Shown here in pieces: positions 16,873 to 25,361 of a DNA stretch of 64,000 bases. The stretch comes from Clostridia bacterium (GTDB lineage Bacteria; Bacillota; Clostridia; Christensenellales; Aristaeellaceae): assembly GCA_017395065.1 (NCBI GenBank), contig JAFPWH010000014.1, positions 1 to 64,000 on the forward strand. Direction: 5' to 3'. Under the pieces are notes generated by a model, which saw only the letters and a list, made by a program, of their open reading frames with translations, had not been told where the DNA came from and did not search any database. The translations under genes and the position numbers were made by a program. The stretch's first letter is position 1, and each line of letters begins with the position of its first letter.

Positions 16873-18171
16873 ATGTACTGCATAAAATGCGGACGGCAGG
16901 GGCATAGCGGCGAAAAGCGCTGTCCCGACTGCGGTATGCGCCTCGTGACACCTGCAAGACTCAAAGAGCTTATCGAGCTTGAAAAATATGTAAACCAAAC
17001 CTTCTCCGGCAAGCTCAGCATACGTTATAAACGCCTGAAAAAGCGCACGAGCAAGCGCTGGGCGAAAATAAGAAGCGGCCTTGGCAGCTTCTTTGGCAAG
17101 CTTTTCGTAGATTTGAGAGCCTTCGGCGGCGTGAGCCTTCGTGTACTCAAAAACGCGCTCAAAGCGCTTTGGGCTTTCCTGAAGCGCGCGTATTCTTTCT
17201 TGAAGAAACACAGCGTTTCGGGCGCAAAGAAACTTTGTCTGCTTCTTAAGAAAGCAGGCGCGAAGCTCAGGCGCAAAGCCGCCGAGCTAAGGCAGCAGTA
17301 CCGTCAGGAGAGAGAAAAGCAGCAGATCCTGATCAAAGAAGAACGCGCGCAAAGACCCATCACAAAGCGCAGGCCCGTGCAGGAAGAGGGCGACTTGGAA
17401 GAAGAGCTCTTCACGGAATGGATCGTTCCCGCCCGTGCAAAGAGCAAGGCTTCTATGCCGCAAAAAAAGAGCGCCGCGCAGGCGCATAAGCCCCAAAGAA
17501 CCGAATCCAAAACGCACGGCGCGCCGATCGAAAAAAACGTACGGACGGATCGGAAGGGCGAGATCAAGCCGAACCGTGCTTATCTCACCGGCGCCGGCGG
17601 AAAGCCGAGCGCCGCCAACACCTACGCGGCCAGACAGCTTTCAAGGGATATTGCAAACGAGAGATACCGTGAAAAACAGCTTCAAAGCGAAAAAGCGCGA
17701 AAAAAGCGCAAAAAGAAGCCGTTTTCCCGCGAATGGACAGAGGAACACATGCGTTCCCTGGTTGCGATGGGGCTTATGCTGACGGCGTTGATCGTGTTCG
17801 TCTTCTGGGGCGCGTTCAGCGATTCCGGCCAAAAGACCCTCGCAGGCATAGGCCTCGGCAGCGCAAGGGGCTACATGCTGATCGGAGACGAGTACATGGC
17901 GGAAAAGAACTATCCCCGCGCCGTCGAATACTACTATTCGTCCATCAGCAGCGACTTAAGCTACGAAGCCGCGCTGAAGCTTGCGATCGCCTACTCCTAC
18001 ACCGGCGACGTAAGCAAGGAGGTCAGCGCGCTGCTATTGCTGACCGAAAACTATCCCGAGAACAAGCTACCCTTCAGCCAGCTCTACGCGCTCTATCCCG
18101 AGGGCTCCGCCCGTCCGCAGCGGGTACAGCAGGCGATCGAGAAGGGCTTTGCGCTCTACGGGGCACTGTAA
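16873..18171 (+). CDS. Zinc-ribbon, basic-linker, single-span membrane protein with TPR-like outer domain
   Basis: 432 residues. Residues 1-22 are a zinc ribbon (CIKCGRQGHSGEKRCPDCG). Residues 30-295 are very Lys/Arg/Ala-rich and partly coiled coil, in places resembling eukaryote-like basic linkers. One membrane span is at about 302-322 (VAMGLMLTALIVFVFWGAF). The last 100 residues look like TPR hairpins (GDEYMAEKNYPRAVEYYYSS) and should lie outside the membrane. GGAGG precedes ATG 16873. It is the last gene of the operon. The basic linker may bind RNA, DNA or acidic phospholipids. No function is known to me. Confidence 0.75.
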   Translation: MYCIKCGRQGHSGEKRCPDCGMRLVTPARLKELIELEKYVNQTFSGKLSIRYKRLKKRTSKRWAKIRSGLGSFFGKLFVDLRAFGGVSLRVLKNALKALWAFLKRAYSFLKKHSVSGAKKLCLLLKKAGAKLRRKAAELRQQYRQEREKQQILIKEERAQRPITKRRPVQEEGDLEEELFTEWIVPARAKSKASMPQKKSAAQAHKPQRTESKTHGAPIEKNVRTDRKGEIKPNRAYLTGAGGKPSAANTYAARQLSRDIANERYREKQLQSEKARKKRKKKPFSREWTEEHMRSLVAMGLMLTALIVFVFWGAFSDSGQKTLAGIGLGSARGYMLIGDEYMAEKNYPRAVEYYYSSISSDLSYEAALKLAIAYSYTGDVSKEVSALLLLTENYPENKLPFSQLYALYPEGSARPQRVQQAIEKGFALYGAL

Positions 18172-18192
18172 GCACACACGTTGAAATGATAT

Positions 18193-18235
18193 GAAACACG
18201 GCGGCTTCCCGAAATTGGAAGAGCCGCCGTGTTTC
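18193..18235. terminator. Bidirectional terminator between convergent operons
   Basis: GAAACACGGCGGCT (18193-18206) pairs perfectly with AGCCGCCGTGTTTC (18222-18235); GTTTT follows on the plus strand and ATATCATTT on the minus strand. It separates the plus-strand operon ending at 18171 from the minus-strand ATPase gene ending at 18250. Confidence 0.9.
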
Positions 18236-18249
18236 GTTTTGGCCTACCC

Positions 18250-20073
18250 TTATTCTGCTATGCGCCAGGCTCTCAAAGCGTTCAGCGTCGCCAGCAGCAG
18301 CACGCCCACGTCGCCGGCGATTGCGACATACATCGGCATCTTTACGAAAACGCTTACGCCGAGGATCGCAAATTTCACGGCGAGTGAAAGCACGATGTTT
18401 TCTTTGGCGATGCGCACGGTCTTCCGGGCGATGCGGATCACGAGGGGCAGGCGGTTCAGGTTATCGTCCATGATCACCACGTCGGCCGTCTCGATCGCGG
18501 CGTCGCTGCCCAGACCGCCCATGGCGATACCGGCGTTTGCCGCAGCGAGCACGGGCGCGTCGTTGATGCCGTCGCCCACATAGACCGGCTTTCCCTGCTT
18601 TGTCAGCTTCTGCATCAGGTCCACTTTATCCTTTGGCAGAAGCTCGTGGTACGCCTCGTCGATCCCGGAAGCCGCAGCGACTTTTTTGACCGAGGCCTCT
18701 TTGTCGCCGGAGAGCATCACGGTCTTTTTGATGCCGAGCGCTTTCAGCTTTTTGATCGCCTCCGCAGAGGAGGGCTTCAGGTCGTCCGTCACCTCGACGA
18801 TGCCCGAGAAGCTTCCGTCGACGGCGATCAGCGTTCCGTTTTCTGCATTGTCCATGGCGATGCTTTCGCTCGCGAGCAGGCTCTTGTTTCCGACCAACAC
18901 CCTGTGACCGTCTACTTCGGCGCATACGCCCATGCCTGGCTTTTCGTAGATCAGCTTCTTCGAAGCCTCGCTCGCGTCCAGTGATGCAATGCACTTTGCG
19001 ACAGGATGGCTTGAAAAGCTTTCGGCGGCAGCGGCAAGACGGATCAGCTCCTTCTCTTCGAGACCGTAGGATTTGACTGCGCTTACGCGGAACCCGCCCG
19101 TCGTCAGCGTGCCGGTCTTGTCGAAGGCGCAGATGTCCGCATGGCTCAGGGATTCCAAATACACAGAGCCTTTGACCAGCACGCCGCGCTTGCTCGCGCA
19201 GCCGATGCCGCAAAAGAAGCTAAGCGGCACGCTGACAACCAGCGCGCAAGGGCAGGAGACGGTCAGGAACACGAGTGCCTTGTGCACCCAATCGGACCAG
19301 TTCCCGGTGAACAGGGAAGGAATGATCGCCAGAAGCACCGCCGCGATGATGACCGCGGGCGTGTAGATCTTTGCGAAACGGTGAATGAAATCCTCGACCT
19401 TGGCCTTCCGTTCCTTCGCGTCCTGCGTCATTTTCAGTATGCGGTCGACTGCGCTGTCTCCCTGCACGGTCAGCACCTTCAATTCCACGCGTCCGCTGAT
19501 GTTGACGCAGCCGCTGAACAATTCGTCGCCGGGCGCCTTCTCCTGCGGCAGGCTCTCGCCGGTCAGCGAGGACGCGTCCACCGTGGTGCGGCCGGAAACG
19601 ATCTCGCCGTCCAGCGCGATTCGCTCTCCGGGCAGAACGACGATGGTTTCGCCGAGCTGAACTTCGGCGGGCGAGATTTCCGTCTCTTTTCCGTTCCGGA
19701 TGACGCGTGCCTTGTCGGGTCGCAGTGCCGCGAGGGAACTTAAGCTTTCCTTGCTGCTGTCCACCGCGAGATCGGCAAACCATTCGCCTACGCGGTACAG
19801 GAGCATGACGGCCACGGCTTCGGGATATTCGCCCAGGATCAGAGCGCCGACCGTCGCGATCGTCATCAGAAATTCCTCGGAAAAGATCTCGCCCTCCTTA
19901 AACTCTTCTACGACGCCTTTGATCACGTCGAATGCTACAAAAGCGTAGATCGCCAGAAACGCGATGATGCGCACCCAGCCTTCGGGCAAAAACAGCGCGC
20001 CCAGCCACAGGACGCCGCCCGCGATCAGCCGGATCAGCTCTTTTCTTTGCTCTTCGTCCATCCGTTTGAACAC
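18250..20073 (-). CDS. P1B-2-type Zn2+/Cd2+/Pb2+-exporting ATPase
   Basis: 607 residues from GTG 20073, which has GAGGGGG 7 bases upstream; ATG 20061 is 12 bases further in. The transmembrane metal motif CPCALVV, phosphorylation site DKTGTLT, TGES, the HP motif (HPVAKCIA) and GDGINDAP are all present. Lys in the penultimate span (LAVKFAIL) and Asp-x-Gly in the last (AIAGDVGV) fit the zinc/cadmium subgroup. The usual N-terminal heavy-metal-associated (CxxC) domain is absent, making it shorter than CadA/ZntA. It follows an ArsR repressor on the same strand, so expression should be metal-induced. Confidence 0.94.
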   Translation of the reverse strand: MFKRMDEEQRKELIRLIAGGVLWLGALFLPEGWVRIIAFLAIYAFVAFDVIKGVVEEFKEGEIFSEEFLMTIATVGALILGEYPEAVAVMLLYRVGEWFADLAVDSSKESLSSLAALRPDKARVIRNGKETEISPAEVQLGETIVVLPGERIALDGEIVSGRTTVDASSLTGESLPQEKAPGDELFSGCVNISGRVELKVLTVQGDSAVDRILKMTQDAKERKAKVEDFIHRFAKIYTPAVIIAAVLLAIIPSLFTGNWSDWVHKALVFLTVSCPCALVVSVPLSFFCGIGCASKRGVLVKGSVYLESLSHADICAFDKTGTLTTGGFRVSAVKSYGLEEKELIRLAAAAESFSSHPVAKCIASLDASEASKKLIYEKPGMGVCAEVDGHRVLVGNKSLLASESIAMDNAENGTLIAVDGSFSGIVEVTDDLKPSSAEAIKKLKALGIKKTVMLSGDKEASVKKVAAASGIDEAYHELLPKDKVDLMQKLTKQGKPVYVGDGINDAPVLAAANAGIAMGGLGSDAAIETADVVIMDDNLNRLPLVIRIARKTVRIAKENIVLSLAVKFAILGVSVFVKMPMYVAIAGDVGVLLLATLNALRAWRIAE

Positions 20074-20092
20074 AAATATTCCCCCTCGTAAA

Positions 20093-20422
20093 TCATTCTT
20101 CTGTAACGTGCTCATAGCCCTGCAGTATGATGCTTGCTACGTGAGCGTCGCTGAGCTTGTAGTAAACCGTTTTGCCCTCGCGCCGACCGGTGACCAGACG
20201 ATTGTCCTTGAGCACCTTTAGCTGATGGCTTACGGCGCTTTGATCCATGGAAAGAAACTCGCACAGCGCGCAGACGCACATTTCGCTTCTGCTCAAAGCG
20301 TAAAGGATGCGCATGCGCGTAAGATCGCCGAACACCTTGAAGAGGCTGCTCAGGTTTTTGAGCGTCCCTTCGTCCGGCGCGGTCTCGACCATGTGCTTAA
20401 CCAGTGCGCTGTGGTCGTGCAT
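20093..20422 (-). CDS. ArsR/SmtB-family metal-sensing repressor
   Basis: 109 residues from ATG 20422 behind CGGAGG. A winged-helix domain is visible, with recognition helix MDQSAVSHQLKVLKDNRLV and wing GRREGKTVYYKL. MCVCALCEF in helix alpha-3 supplies the Cys-x-Cys of the alpha-3N/alpha-3 metal site of CadC/ArsR-type sensors, and His residues lie at both ends (MHDHSALVKH; YEHVTEE), consistent also with the SmtB/CzrA alpha-5 site. It probably releases DNA on binding Zn, Cd or Pb. It is the first gene of the ATPase operon, separated from the next gene by 19 bases. Confidence 0.93.
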   Translation of the reverse strand: MHDHSALVKHMVETAPDEGTLKNLSSLFKVFGDLTRMRILYALSRSEMCVCALCEFLSMDQSAVSHQLKVLKDNRLVTGRREGKTVYYKLSDAHVASIILQGYEHVTEE

Positions 20423-20438
20423 AAATGAACCTCCGTTC

Positions 20439-20458
20439 ATATGAATTACAATTCATAT
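20439..20458. promoter_or_regulatory. Palindromic operator for the ArsR/SmtB repressor
   Basis: ATATGAATT-AC-AATTCATAT is a perfect 9-2-9 inverted repeat, very close to known SmtB/CzrA-type operators. It overlaps the end of the minus-strand -10 box (20457-20462) and lies just before the repressor's ribosome site, so bound repressor would block transcription initiation. Confidence 0.88.
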
Positions 20459-20484
20459 TATATACAAAAAGCGTTCTGCGTCAA
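20457..20484 (-). promoter_or_regulatory. Promoter of the ArsR - metal ATPase operon
   Basis: On the minus strand TTGACG (20484-20479) and TATAAT (20462-20457) are 16 bases apart. The -10 box overlaps the palindromic operator by two bases. Confidence 0.8.
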
Positions 20485-20582
20485 TATAAGACACGGAATT
20501 TAACAATGAAAGAGTGAAAGCGCACTGTACAGAAATGGAGACTTCGGCGAATGCTTACGTCACGAAATGCTCTCATGAAAAT

Positions 20583-20606
20583 AACGACGGCCCGAAGACC
20601 GCCGTT
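20583..20606 (-). terminator. Terminator of the reductase - epimerase - amidohydrolase operon
   Basis: On the minus strand AACGGCGG, loop TCTTCGGG, CCGTCGTT form a stem with one G-U pair followed by ATTTTC. It lies 22 bases after the M20 gene stop. Confidence 0.7.
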
Positions 20607-20628
20607 GGTGTTAAGACTGTTCAAAAAC

Positions 20629-21744
20629 TTATGTTGCGGGCGTATTCCGGATCAGCGCCAAAAACATCCTGACGCCGTTTTCAAGTGCGCTTTCGTCGAA
20701 GCAGAACTCTGCGCTGTGCAGGGGCGTGGGGGAGCTCAGACCCAGCTGGAACATCGCGCCGGGGATGGCCTTCAGATAGCAGGCGAAGTCCTCTGCGATC
20801 AGCCAGGGCTTTTCAAGCTCCATGAAGGGCAGGGATCCAGCGAGCTTTCTGAGCTGCTCGAAGCTGAGCACGTCGTTGATCACAGGCGGATACATCTTGG
20901 GCAGATAAAAGTCAAATTCAGCGCCCGTTTCGCGTGCGACTTCGTTCGCGGTCTGCTTTATGTCGGAAAGCATCGCGTCGAACACGTCCTCGTCGAAAGC
21001 GCGCAGTACGCCCGCCATTTTCGTCTCGTTGGAGATGATGTTGTTGGCGGTGCCGCTCAGAAAGCGCCCGTAACCGTACAGGTGCATCACGTCCGCGTAT
21101 TTGGCCTCGATCAGCGGCTTGGAGCGCCCTACGAACTGTACGCCTGCATACAGCGCGTCGATGCCGTCCTCGGGCTGCGCGATGTGGGAGCTTTTGCCCT
21201 TTACGGTCACGTGCAGTTCGCTGGTCATCGCCATCAGTGCGCCGGGGCGGGAAGCGATAAAGCCCTTTGGCAGGCTTGGCCAGACGTGGCAGGCGTAGAT
21301 GCTTTTGACGCGGAAGCGCTCAAGCGCGCCGCTGTCTATGATGACGGTCGCGCCGCAGCCGCTCTCTTCGGCGGGCTGGAAGATCAGCAGGACGTTGGTC
21401 GGCGGGCATAGGGAACGCAAGTGCTCTGCGACCGTCAAAAGCATCGCCAGGTGCGCGTCGTGGCCGCAGGCGTGCATTTTGCCGGGGTGGCGCGAAGCGA
21501 AATCGACGCCGCTCTGTTCTTCTATGGGCAGCGCGTCCATGTCGGCCCTCAGCGCGAGCGTTTCGCTCTTTCCGAAATCGTAGTACGCCAGTACGCCGGA
21601 GGGCGACAGCGTTTCGATCTCGGCGCCGGTTTCCTTCAGGACGTTCAGCACGTAAGCCTGCGTTTCGGCAAGGTCGAAACCGATCTCGGGAATTCGGTGC
21701 AGCGCCCTGCGGTGCTCTATTGCGCGTTTCAGCAGCTTGTCCAT
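20629..21744 (-). CDS. M20-family amidohydrolase (hippurate/N-acyl amino acid hydrolase-like)
   Basis: 371 residues. Metal-binding and catalytic motifs of the M20 amidohydrolases are visible: LRADMDALPIEE, MHACGHDAHLAMLL and FQPAEE, with the dimerisation-domain signature VTVKGKSSHIAQPEDGIDA. Such enzymes remove acyl groups from amino acids or N-acetyl-diaminopimelate. The C-terminal HSAEFCFDESALENG completes the fold. It is the last gene of a minus-strand group whose other members handle sugars or uronates, only 1 base after the epimerase gene, so its substrate may be a conjugate of that pathway; this is inference. Confidence 0.9.
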   Translation of the reverse strand: MDKLLKRAIEHRRALHRIPEIGFDLAETQAYVLNVLKETGAEIETLSPSGVLAYYDFGKSETLALRADMDALPIEEQSGVDFASRHPGKMHACGHDAHLAMLLTVAEHLRSLCPPTNVLLIFQPAEESGCGATVIIDSGALERFRVKSIYACHVWPSLPKGFIASRPGALMAMTSELHVTVKGKSSHIAQPEDGIDALYAGVQFVGRSKPLIEAKYADVMHLYGYGRFLSGTANNIISNETKMAGVLRAFDEDVFDAMLSDIKQTANEVARETGAEFDFYLPKMYPPVINDVLSFEQLRKLAGSLPFMELEKPWLIAEDFACYLKAIPGAMFQLGLSSPTPLHSAEFCFDESALENGVRMFLALIRNTPAT

Positions 21745-21745
21745 A

Positions 21746-23116
21746 TCACGCCTTGGGGCAGCCGAGCTTTTCCAGATGGCGGCCTATGTGCTTTTCGAGC
21801 GCCTGTGCGTATTCCTCACTGTGCTCTCTCCAGAAGCTGTACAGCCTGGTCTTAAAGCGGCTCTGGCCGTTTGCGTCCTTGGCCTGCAGAATGAGGCCGT
21901 AGGTGATGTGGATCAGCTGGCGGGAATTGTTGTCGTTGAACAGCTCGGGCAATTGCGCGTCGGTAAGCTTGGCGATGTCCGGAATCGCGTGGATGTTCGT
22001 CGTGACGTGATAGTATTTCCGGGCTTCGTCGAATACGCTCAGCGCAAACGCGTGGATTTCCCTGTACATGCCGGGCGCGCGCATCGCCACGATGCGCATG
22101 GCCTCCAGCCAGTTGGTGCCTGCGGTCTTTACGTGATAGCGCTGTTTCGTCTGCGCGCCGACCGAAGGGAACACGCTCAGCTTGTCGCTTCCGCTGTGCA
22201 CGCTGACCTTGTGGCCGAACTTGCGGGCGATGGCGGCGTGCACCTTCATCTCGGCGTCGAACTGCCTGGGATCGCCGATGTAATCGATGCCCTTTTGGAA
22301 TTCGCCGATGAAACGCGGCGCGATCGTAGCGACATTTACACCTCTGCGCTGAAGCTCGGACGCGACAAAATAATGCTCGCTCGGCTTGGTCGGCGTGTCG
22401 GTTTCGTCGATGGAGATCTCGAGGTCACAGGTGTACTTTCCGTCTTTTAGGAAGCGCTCGTACATCTCGACCGCAAAGTCCAGCGCCTCGCCGTAAATAC
22501 CCTTAATGCGCTTTAATTCGTTGGGCGTGAAGGTGATCTCGTTGTCTTCGACCAGAAAGACCTTATTGGCGTAAAGCGCGTCCACGTCCTGTGAATACAC
22601 GCCGGAGGCGTCGGCGTGAATGTGCTCGCTCAGATCGAGGGTCAGCATGCTGAAGCCCAGCGAAAGCGCGTATTCGATGTCTTCCGGCTTCTTGAGATGG
22701 TCGCCGTCCGCGCCGAAGCCGCGGGTGAAGTCCTCACGGAAAACGGCAAAGCTCGCCGCGTCGAGCACGTCCTCATATGTCCTCCCGGTAAGGTCGAGTT
22801 CGCGTATGGACTGCTGGGCGAAAACGGGCATGATGTCGTACTGCTTCATCAGCCTTATGTGCCCGTAGGAGGCAATGCCCAGACGGTCGCCCAGGCCGAT
22901 CGAACGATCGTAGCCCAGCACGGGTTTCGGGGCCGTGAAGGGGAAGAGCTTTCTTAAGGTATTTGCGACTTCATGCGTCAGTTCGTATTGGTTCGTTCCG
23001 TCCTGTCCGCCGAAATAGGCCTTGCCCTCGCAAACCAGCACGTCGCGGTCGCCCGCGTTGGCCATGTATACCGTAGCGCCGTCCAGCGTATGCACGCTTG
23101 AAAGATATTTCGTCAT
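21746..23116 (-). CDS. uxaE: UxaE-like tagaturonate epimerase
   Basis: 456 residues. The sequence matches my memory of the UxaE family (tagaturonate/fructuronate epimerase): HYFVASELQRRGVNVATIAP, FIGEFQKGIDYIGD, VSVHSGSDKLSVFP and HVTTNIHAIPDIAKL, with His/Asp/Glu residues suited to a metal-dependent TIM-barrel epimerase. UxaE converts D-tagaturonate to D-fructuronate, joining galacturonate and glucuronate catabolism. Uronate isomerase, mannonate dehydratase and KDG kinase genes are not in the window, so the pathway position is inferred from the family. It lies between a Zn alcohol dehydrogenase and an M20 hydrolase in one operon. Confidence 0.78.
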   Translation of the reverse strand: MTKYLSSVHTLDGATVYMANAGDRDVLVCEGKAYFGGQDGTNQYELTHEVANTLRKLFPFTAPKPVLGYDRSIGLGDRLGIASYGHIRLMKQYDIMPVFAQQSIRELDLTGRTYEDVLDAASFAVFREDFTRGFGADGDHLKKPEDIEYALSLGFSMLTLDLSEHIHADASGVYSQDVDALYANKVFLVEDNEITFTPNELKRIKGIYGEALDFAVEMYERFLKDGKYTCDLEISIDETDTPTKPSEHYFVASELQRRGVNVATIAPRFIGEFQKGIDYIGDPRQFDAEMKVHAAIARKFGHKVSVHSGSDKLSVFPSVGAQTKQRYHVKTAGTNWLEAMRIVAMRAPGMYREIHAFALSVFDEARKYYHVTTNIHAIPDIAKLTDAQLPELFNDNNSRQLIHITYGLILQAKDANGQSRFKTRLYSFWREHSEEYAQALEKHIGRHLEKLGCPKA

Positions 23117-23136
23117 ATGATACCGTCCTTTATAGT

Positions 23137-24198
23137 TTAGTCGGGATAAACGATGGCAACCTTGCCGCAGGCGCCGGAGGCCATGAGCCGATACGCCTTG
23201 TCCACGTCCTTGAGCTCAAAGCGGTGGGTGATCAGCCTGTCCGGATGGATGCCCCACCTTACGAGGTGCTCGACCAGGTCTTCCATGCGCCAAAGACTCG
23301 TGACCCAGGAGCCGTAGATCGTCTTTTGGCCGTGCATGATGTCAGGGGAAGGATTGAACGTCACGTCGCCGCCCTCGCCGACCATCGCCATTGCGCCCCA
23401 TTCGCGCGTGCAGCGGATGGCCATGGCCCTTGCAGAATTGTTCGCGGAGCAATCGATGCTCTTTTCACAGCCCTTGCCCTGCGTAACCTCCATGATCTGC
23501 TTTTCGCAGGCCTCGGCGTCCTTTGAATTGAACGCATAATCCGCAAGACCCAGATCCTTTGCGAGCTTTAAGCGGTCCTCGTTGATGTCGGTTCCGATCG
23601 TCGTTCCACAGCCCATGGCTTTGGCGAGCATGAGCGTTGCAAGCCCTACGGGACCGAGGCCAGTGACCAACACGCGGTCGTTGCCGCTGATGCCGATCTT
23701 CATGAGCGCCTCGTAGCAGGTGCCGAAACCGCAGGCGACCTGCGCGCCGTCTTCATAGCTGAGCTCGTCCGGCAGGGCGATCAGGTCTTTTTCGTCGCAG
23801 AGCATGTAGGGGCTCATGCCGCCGTTTCTCTGCCATCCGTAGGCGGCGCGCAGCGGGCTTTTGCAGGAAATGTAAAAGCCCTTTCGGCAGTCATAGCAGA
23901 CGCCGCAGCCGCTGATGTGGTACACGATCACGCGGTCGCCCTTTTTGAAGCGGCGAAGTCCTTCGCCTTCTTCTACGATGACGCCGCAGGGTTCGTGGCC
24001 GGCGATCATGCCGGGCTGGTAGCCCTCGGGGCCCTTGCCCACATGTGCGCGGTAGATGCAGCGGATGTCGCTTCCGCAGATGGTGGAAGCCTTGGTCTTT
24101 ACGATCACCTGGCCGTGGCCGGGCTTGGGCATGTCGAACTCCCTGAGCTCGACCGTGGAATTGCCGGGCAGTATGGCGCCCAAGATTTTCTGATTCAA
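23137..24198 (-). CDS. Zinc-dependent medium-chain alcohol/sugar-acid dehydrogenase
   Basis: 353 residues. Catalytic Zn ligands appear in STICGSDI and AGHEPCG, and the structural Zn site has four cysteines (CGVCYDCRKGFYISC). The Rossmann motif VTGLGPVGLATL binds NAD(P)H. It belongs with sorbitol or threonine dehydrogenase-like MDR enzymes. Standing directly upstream of the UxaE-like epimerase, it could reduce fructuronate or tagaturonate, or oxidise a polyol or aldonate feeding that pathway. The reaction direction and substrate are inference. AGGAGG lies upstream of the ATG. Confidence 0.9.
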   Translation of the reverse strand: MNQKILGAILPGNSTVELREFDMPKPGHGQVIVKTKASTICGSDIRCIYRAHVGKGPEGYQPGMIAGHEPCGVIVEEGEGLRRFKKGDRVIVYHISGCGVCYDCRKGFYISCKSPLRAAYGWQRNGGMSPYMLCDEKDLIALPDELSYEDGAQVACGFGTCYEALMKIGISGNDRVLVTGLGPVGLATLMLAKAMGCGTTIGTDINEDRLKLAKDLGLADYAFNSKDAEACEKQIMEVTQGKGCEKSIDCSANNSARAMAIRCTREWGAMAMVGEGGDVTFNPSPDIMHGQKTIYGSWVTSLWRMEDLVEHLVRWGIHPDRLITHRFELKDVDKAYRLMASGACGKVAIVYPD

Positions 24199-24224
24199 AG
24201 CCGTTCCTCCTGTCTAATGCTTGC

Positions 24225-25250
24225 TTAGTCGCTTGTCCAGCCGGGAATGACGCCGTCTACGTCCCAAAGGTCGAGCCAGCTCTTTGCGCCCGGCCACAAA
24301 AACACCTGTCCCTTGATCATGCGCGCGTTGCGGTCGAGGCCGCGAAGCACGTTCATCTCTTCTCTTGTGAGCTTGTCGCCTGTCACGGCCTTCAGGTTGC
24401 TAAGATACTGCGCGGGTTTTACGCTGAAGGGGATCGGGATCTGGCCGCGCTGCACGGCCCACTTGAGGCAGATCAGCGCGGGGTGGACGTTGTGCCTTTC
24501 GGCGATCGCCTTCAATTCCGGCATTTCCATGTCGTTTACGTCGTCTGCGCTGCGGTCTCGCTCGGGCCGGGAGGGGGAGCCGATGGGGCAGTAGCCGATC
24601 GGCTGCATGCCGTTGTCCAGCGTGAACTGGAACAGCTCGCCCTGCTGAAAGCTCGGATGCAGCTCCATTTCGTTGAGCACGGGTCTGATCTTCGCGTCTT
24701 TCAGGATCAGCCGGAGCTTTGGTATGGTCACGTTGCTCACGCCGGGATTTCGCACGAGGCCGCGCTTCACCAGTTCCTCCACGCCGGCCCAGGTCTCCAT
24801 GAATTCATCGTGCAGATAGGGTCGGGAATCGGGATTGCGGCTGTCTCCGTCGCATCCAGGGGCGTGATAGTTGGGGAACGGCCAGTGCACGAGATAGGCG
24901 TCGAGGTAATCGAGCTTAAGGTCCCGAAGGCTTTTTTCGCAGCTGCGCTGAACGGCCTGATAGCCGTGCGAATCGTTCCAGACCTTGGAGATCACAAAGA
25001 GTTCTTCGCGCTTTAAGCCGTTTTTCAGCGCGCTTTCAAATACGGGGCCGATTTTGTCTTCGTTGCCGTAGCAGGCCGCGCAGTCGATCAGCCGATAGCC
25101 GACCTTCAGCGCGCCGTCCACGGCCGCGGCGATCTCGTCCGGGCCGTACTTGTCCGAACCGAAGGTGCCAAGGCCGATGCAGGGGATTCGGTCGCCGGTC
25201 GAAAGGGTATGCGACGCGACCGATAAAGGATCGACAGTGTTTCTATCCAT
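24225..25250 (-). CDS. Aldo/keto reductase
   Basis: 341 residues. The AKR tetrad is visible: Asp and Tyr in RLIDCAACYGNEDKIG, Lys in VISKVWNDSH and His in YLVHWPF. GVSNVTIPKLRLIL and PIPFSVKPAQYLSNLKA are the usual later motifs. It reduces aldehydes or ketones with NADPH. It is the first gene of the operon with the Zn dehydrogenase, the UxaE-like epimerase and the M20 hydrolase, behind a good promoter at 25280-25308. A uronate or aldose substrate is likely but unproven. Confidence 0.92.
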   Translation of the reverse strand: MDRNTVDPLSVASHTLSTGDRIPCIGLGTFGSDKYGPDEIAAAVDGALKVGYRLIDCAACYGNEDKIGPVFESALKNGLKREELFVISKVWNDSHGYQAVQRSCEKSLRDLKLDYLDAYLVHWPFPNYHAPGCDGDSRNPDSRPYLHDEFMETWAGVEELVKRGLVRNPGVSNVTIPKLRLILKDAKIRPVLNEMELHPSFQQGELFQFTLDNGMQPIGYCPIGSPSRPERDRSADDVNDMEMPELKAIAERHNVHPALICLKWAVQRGQIPIPFSVKPAQYLSNLKAVTGDKLTREEMNVLRGLDRNARMIKGQVFLWPGAKSWLDLWDVDGVIPGWTSD

Positions 25251-25279
25251 CTGAAAACGAACCTCCGTTTGATATCTTA

Positions 25280-25308
25280 ATTATACCGAAATCGCGCGCT
25301 GTAGTCAA
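25280..25308 (-). promoter_or_regulatory. Promoter of the aldo/keto reductase operon
   Basis: On the minus strand TTGACT (25308-25303) and TATAAT (25285-25280) are 17 bases apart, 30 bases ahead of ATG 25250. Confidence 0.85.
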
Positions 25309-25322
25309 GCGACAGCGGGCAG

Positions 25323-25353
25323 AAAAAACGCAGCGAAGAAAGCTCTCGCTGCG
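25323..25353 (-). terminator. Terminator of the Ami/Opp operon
   Basis: On the minus strand CGCAGCGA (25353-25346) pairs with TCGCTGCG (25336-25329) and is followed by TTTTTT. It lies 9 bases after the stop of the ApbE-like gene. Confidence 0.92.
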
Positions 25354-25361
25354 AAAGGATT

